Shown here in pieces: positions 21,336 through 24,802 of a stretch of 24,802 nucleotides of DNA. Positions within the stretch are counted from its first letter, which is position 1, and each line of letters starts with the position of its first letter. The notes under the pieces were generated by a model. The model was not told the DNA's origin and did no database searches. It saw nothing but the letters and a program-made list of their open reading frames with translations. A program made the translations under genes and the position numbers. This stretch comes from a virus: IMG/VR virus record IMGVR_UViG_3300047352_000061, positions 1 through 24,802 of that record. One strand, 5' to 3'.

Positions 21336-23858
21336 ATGGCAAAATCAAGTTTCTTCAGCGGCACTGGTACTAACTCCACTGACGTTGACTCAATCACAAG
21401 TTCCAAGGCCGCAGCAGAAACAGCAGCAACAAATGCCGCTACCAGCGAAACCAATGCTGCATCCTCTGCGTCATCAGCATCTACCAGTGCATCTAACGCA
21501 TCTACCAGCGCATCTAATGCATCTAATAGTGCAACTGCCGCTGCTACTTCAGAAACTAATGCTGCATCCAGTGCATCAGCCGCATCTGTAAGTCAGACCT
21601 CTGCTTCTAACAGTGCTACCGCAGCATCAAATTCAGCTACCAATGCAGCCACAAGCGAGGCTAACGCTGCATCTTCAGCTACAAGTGCCGCATCTAGTGC
21701 AACATCGGCTTCCACAGATGCCGCCGCCGCAGCAACTAGCCTTTCGAACATCGGTGCAGCAGAAACTAATGCAGCAAACAGTGCTACAGCGGCAGCAACA
21801 TCTCAGACAGCCGCAGCCACCTCTGCGACGAATGCTGCAACCTCAGAAACAAACGCGGCGACTTCTGCAACAACGGCATCTACTGCCGCGACAAATGCAG
21901 CGACATCAGAAACCAATGCTGCCACTTCTGAAACGAATGCAGCGACGAGCGCAACCAACGCGGCAACCTCAGAAACCAATGCTGCAACTTCTGCGACAAG
22001 CGCGTCTACATCTGCATCTAACGCTGCAACGTCAGCATCTGCGGCAAGTGCATCACAAGTTTCTGCGGCAGCATCTGCTGCATCAGCGGCGAACTCCTAC
22101 GACTTATTTGATGACCGCTACCTTGGCACAAAGACATCTGATCCTACCGTTGATAACGATGGGAATGCTTTGGTTGCGGGTGCGTTGTACTTCAATAGCA
22201 CAGCTAACGAAATGCGTGTGTATGACGGTGCAAACTGGATTGCGGCATCATCGGCTGGCGGTGCGTCACTGCTTGAGTACAAATACACAGCGACATCTGG
22301 TCAGACTACGTTCTCTGGTGCAGACGACAATGCGAACTCCCTGTCATACACTCAGGACAATCTAATCGTCACACTGAACGGCGTTGTGCTTGAGAATGGC
22401 ACAGACTACACGGCGACAACTGGTACGTCAGTTGTGCTGGCCTCTGGCGCGGCTACAAGCGACGAACTTAACGTCATTGCGTTTAAGACATTCACTACCG
22501 CAGACATGGTTGCCGCAAGCACTGGCGGTACGTTCTATGGTGATGTTGAGGTGCAGGGGACTTTGACCAGCGATGGGCTGACTGTGGATGGTAATGTTGG
22601 AATTGGGACGAGTTCGCCTAGCAATTATCATACTGGTACAAACTTAACTCTTTTTGGGTCTGGAGATAGCGGTGTAACTATTGCATCTGGTATATCTAAT
22701 GCAAGTCGTATTCATTTTGCAGATGGAACATCAGGAGATGCCCAATATCGGGGTTATGTAGTATATGCTCATGCAAGTGACAGTCTTCAAATTGCTACTT
22801 CTGGCTCAGAAGCCATGCGCATCGACAGCAGTGGTAATGTTGGAATTGGGACGAGTTCGCCTAGTGAAAAACTTCATGTAGAAGGTAATGCAAGATTAGC
22901 AGACGCAGGTTCTATTCAGTTTGGTTCAAGTAAATATCAAACACTAACAGGGCAAGCTGGCTCTAATGATTTATTATATAGAACATATGCTAATCACATT
23001 TTTAAAACAACCACAGGACCATCTGATAATTCTGATGGCACAGAACGCATGCGCATCGACAGCAGCGGTAACTTGCTGGTGGGGACTACGAGTTCAACGC
23101 CCCACACGGGAACAAGCACAGGTGTTGCCATCCGCAATGATGGCGGTGTGTTTTTTACAAGAGCAAACGCAGATGTTCTAAATGTAAACCGCACAACATC
23201 TGATGGGGCTATTGCTCAATTCCGCAAAGACGGCACCACTGTGGGGAGTATTGGGACTAACGGTAGTGACCTCTATATAGGTTCAACTGACTCGCTACAC
23301 GGCGGTGTAACCTTTGCACAAAGAGCAATGTTACCTAATTTGAATGGTGTTACACCTAACGATGGTGGCACTGATTTGGGTGGAAGTTCTAATCGTTGGC
23401 GTGACGCTTACCTATCAGGCGGTGTATACCTTGGCGGCACTGGGTCGGCTAATAAGCTGGATGACTATGAGGAGGGGACGCATAACATTACATTAAATCA
23501 AGGTGGTGTAGGTCTTAATACTTCGTATCACGCATGGAGATACACTAAAATTGGTCGGATGGTTTATATAGAAGGTTTGTTTTTGGCAAGCAGTAGTGGC
23601 GATACAAATATTGTTAAAATTAATCTTCCATTTACCTATCTCTCAAGATCAGGAAATACAGCCGATCAAATTATACAAACCGTTGGATCATACGATGTTC
23701 CAACTGGATCGGGAGGATTAAAAGGATCAATTGTTAATAATACATCTTTATTAGAATTTAGAAAGACAGTTGATAATGGAGCGTGGACTTCTTTAGTAGG
23801 AACCGAAATGGCTTCAGGAGATCACATCTATGTAAACTTAGCTTACCCAACAACATAA
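21336..23858 (+). CDS. Tail fibre protein with Ala/Ser/Thr/Asn repeats
   Basis: An 840-residue fibre likely used for host attachment. Residues about 22-252 are a low-complexity array built from Ala, Ser, Thr, Asn and Glu (variants of SATNAATSETNAAT), typical of trimeric fibre shafts. A short domain (FDDRYLGTKTSDP to MRVYDGANW, about residues 256-305) and a beta-rich part (ATSGQTTFSGADDNANSLSY, VLENGTDYTATTG) follow. Two VGIGTSSPS units (about residues 422 and 503) and repeated MRIDSSGN motifs mark a shaft before the tip. The C-terminal 250 residues are more aromatic and less repetitive, ending HIYVNLAYPTT, presumably the receptor-binding tip. No peptidase S74 chaperone motif is seen. The DNA from about 22610 onward is visibly more AT-rich than its neighbours. 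TAAGG lies upstream of ATG 21336. Confidence 0.8.
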   Translation: MAKSSFFSGTGTNSTDVDSITSSKAAAETAATNAATSETNAASSASSASTSASNASTSASNASNSATAAATSETNAASSASAASVSQTSASNSATAASNSATNAATSEANAASSATSAASSATSASTDAAAAATSLSNIGAAETNAANSATAAATSQTAAATSATNAATSETNAATSATTASTAATNAATSETNAATSETNAATSATNAATSETNAATSATSASTSASNAATSASAASASQVSAAASAASAANSYDLFDDRYLGTKTSDPTVDNDGNALVAGALYFNSTANEMRVYDGANWIAASSAGGASLLEYKYTATSGQTTFSGADDNANSLSYTQDNLIVTLNGVVLENGTDYTATTGTSVVLASGAATSDELNVIAFKTFTTADMVAASTGGTFYGDVEVQGTLTSDGLTVDGNVGIGTSSPSNYHTGTNLTLFGSGDSGVTIASGISNASRIHFADGTSGDAQYRGYVVYAHASDSLQIATSGSEAMRIDSSGNVGIGTSSPSEKLHVEGNARLADAGSIQFGSSKYQTLTGQAGSNDLLYRTYANHIFKTTTGPSDNSDGTERMRIDSSGNLLVGTTSSTPHTGTSTGVAIRNDGGVFFTRANADVLNVNRTTSDGAIAQFRKDGTTVGSIGTNGSDLYIGSTDSLHGGVTFAQRAMLPNLNGVTPNDGGTDLGGSSNRWRDAYLSGGVYLGGTGSANKLDDYEEGTHNITLNQGGVGLNTSYHAWRYTKIGRMVYIEGLFLASSSGDTNIVKINLPFTYLSRSGNTADQIIQTVGSYDVPTGSGGLKGSIVNNTSLLEFRKTVDNGAWTSLVGTEMASGDHIYVNLAYPTT
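22589..22864 (+). repeat. Two exact 33-nt direct repeats in the fibre gene
   Basis: Positions 22589-22621 and 22832-22864 are identical over 33 nt, both coding GNVGIGTSSPS. A shorter related repeat, ATGCGCATCGACAGCAG, occurs at about 22815 and 23049. Identity at all codon positions suggests recent duplication or selection for recombination; the distance is 243 nt, a multiple of three, so exchange would keep the frame. Confidence 0.8.
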
Positions 23859-23909
23859 CCCACTGCATAGCTTTGGGTCGGACAGTCCAAGCCATAAAGG
23901 AGATAAACG

Positions 23910-24173
23910 ATGGCACTAACAGAAGAAACAGTACAAGACAAAATAGAGATCGTAGGCGACTTCAAGCACGTTCAGGTGCGCACTGCCACAGTCATCAAGC
24001 GTGACGGTGTAGAGATTAGCCGATCCTTTAGCCGCCATGTGGTTGCACCAGATGCAGACATCACAGGTGAAAGCACAGAGGTGCAAGCCATTTGTGCAGC
24101 GGTTCATACGCAAGCGGTTAAGGATGCCTATGCGGCACATGTAGCAGCGCAAGCAGCCCCATCAGAGGAATAA
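23910..24173 (+). CDS. Conserved phage hypothetical protein (87 residues)
   Basis: An 87-residue protein with a strong ribosome-binding site (AAAGGAG, 7 nt before ATG 23910). The product, MALTEETVQDKIEIVGDF then KHVQVRTATVIKRDGVEISR and FSRHVVAPDAD, ends in an Ala/Val-rich helix. I recognise this as a recurrent small protein in marine phages, especially near fibre genes, but know no function. It lies between two fibre genes, so a link to tail assembly or attachment is a plausible inference. No motif for catalysis or metal binding is visible. The next gene begins 4 nt after its stop. Confidence 0.75.
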   Translation: MALTEETVQDKIEIVGDFKHVQVRTATVIKRDGVEISRSFSRHVVAPDADITGESTEVQAICAAVHTQAVKDAYAAHVAAQAAPSEE

Positions 24174-24176
24174 GCT

Positions 24177-24802
24177 ATGAGTAGAGCAAGAGACTTAGCA
24201 GATAGTGCTGACAAGGACATCGTTGGCACACTCACGGTAGATGGGCTGACAGTTGACGGTGGCGACATCAAGCTGGATGGGAATTATCCTGTTGGTACAG
24301 AAAACGTGGCGTTGGGTAATACTGCGTTGGATGATGCAAGTGTTGGTAATTATAATGTTGCAATAGGCGATGCATCTTTAACTGCAAACACAGGCTCAAA
24401 CAACACCGCTGTTGGTGCATCTTCTATGGCAGCCAATACAAGTGGCGGTGACAATGTTGCAATGGGTGCAGCTACTTTAGATGCAAATACTACAGGCTCC
24501 TATAACACGGCATTGGGTAGACAGGCTTTAACCTCCAACACCACCGCCAGCAACAACACTGCTGTTGGGTATCAGGCATCTTACAGTGGCACAACAGCAG
24601 ATAACACAGTTGCGATTGGGCGACAGGCGCTATACTCAGCAACAACAGGTGGCGGGAACGTAGCTGTCGGCTCTACGTCCATGTATGCAACGACAGGCAC
24701 AGATAATGCTGCGCTTGGAACTTCAACTTTAAGATTTAACACTAGTGGCTCTAGCAATACAGCCATCGGACATCAGTCTCTCTACTCCAACACCACCGCA
24801 TC
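24177..24802 (+). CDS. Tail fibre / adhesin-like protein with YadA-type repeats, 3'-truncated
   Basis: An open frame from ATG 24177 runs to the window end (208 complete codons). It starts MSRARDLADSADKDIVGTLT, a common opening for marine phage fibre proteins, then TVDGLTVDGGDIKLDGNYP. From residue 40 on there are about ten repeats of 14-17 residues on the pattern N-x-A-(V/L/I/M)-G-x-x-(A/S)-(L/M), for example NTAVGASSM, NTALGRQAL and NTAIGHQSL. This is the left-handed beta-roll repeat of trimeric autotransporter heads (YadA type). It presumably trimerises and forms part of a receptor-binding fibre. The missing 3' end should hold the tip or chaperone domain. Upstream ribosome-binding site is poor, so coupling to the 87-residue gene is likely. 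It shares the word GATGGGCTGAC with the other fibre gene. Confidence 0.72.
   Translation, partial: MSRARDLADSADKDIVGTLTVDGLTVDGGDIKLDGNYPVGTENVALGNTALDDASVGNYNVAIGDASLTANTGSNNTAVGASSMAANTSGGDNVAMGAATLDANTTGSYNTALGRQALTSNTTASNNTAVGYQASYSGTTADNTVAIGRQALYSATTGGGNVAVGSTSMYATTGTDNAALGTSTLRFNTSGSSNTAIGHQSLYSNTTA

Noticed and set aside
21400-22090. CRISPR-like repetitive array
   Set aside because: Repeats are imperfect, short, translated in frame and lack regular spacers.
21613-22365. 250-codon open frame in another + frame of the fibre repeats
   Set aside because: It is a Gln/Leu/Pro/His-rich shadow created by the repetitive codons of the fibre shaft.

Overview
This window is one arm of a tailed double-stranded DNA phage genome, most likely a marine podovirus. 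Every credible gene is on the + strand, genes are packed tightly, and the order is that of a virion-structure module. The reading rests on a terminase large subunit, portal, acidic scaffold, major capsid protein, adaptor and fibre proteins, plus three successive proteins that look like internal or ejection proteins. A cobalamin-type ribonucleotide reductase next to structural genes, and fibres with 'VGIGTSSP' and 'NTAVG' repeats, are common in marine phages. My best guess is a relative of the HMO-2011-type podoviruses of marine Alphaproteobacteria. That placement comes from memory of gene order and protein style, not from a search.

Layout. (1) 3-1649: 3' part of a class II ribonucleotide reductase, the end of the nucleotide-metabolism region. 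(2) 1650-2825: about 1.2 kb without a convincing gene, holding several long perfect inverted repeats, short palindromes and a recurring CACAGGT word; it probably separates the metabolic and structural transcription units. (3) 2826-5834: a tail-fibre-like protein, a tail assembly chaperone-like protein, a 536-residue tail tube/stabilisation-like protein and a small protein. (4) 5865-12970: three internal/ejection-type proteins, the last of 1733 residues with an HEISH zinc-peptidase motif. (5) 12990-17673: a small protein whose end overlaps the terminase small subunit gene out of frame for 200 nt, then terminase small and large subunits, portal and two small genes. (6) 17679-19909: scaffold and major capsid protein; the capsid gene is interrupted by a group I intron. 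(7) 19932-20039: a stable hairpin and a strong intrinsic terminator. (8) 20055-24802: small genes, a head-tail adaptor, a large repeat-rich fibre, a conserved 87-residue protein and a second fibre that runs off the window.

The clearest notable element is the 241-nt, ORF-less group I intron at 19103-19343 inside the capsid gene. P1, P3, P4, P6, P7, P7.1, P7.2, P8, P9 and P10 can all be paired by eye. Splicing restores a continuous 294-codon frame through the split Tyr107 codon, and the 3' part closely resembles my memory of the T4 td intron. Other points worth a second look are the overlapping terminase small-subunit gene, the structured non-coding region, the zinc-peptidase motif in a virion protein, and the repeat-flanked AT-richer segment of the fibre gene.

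I saw no tRNA, CRISPR array, insertion sequence, integrase or lysis gene. Nothing in the window suggests a temperate lifestyle.
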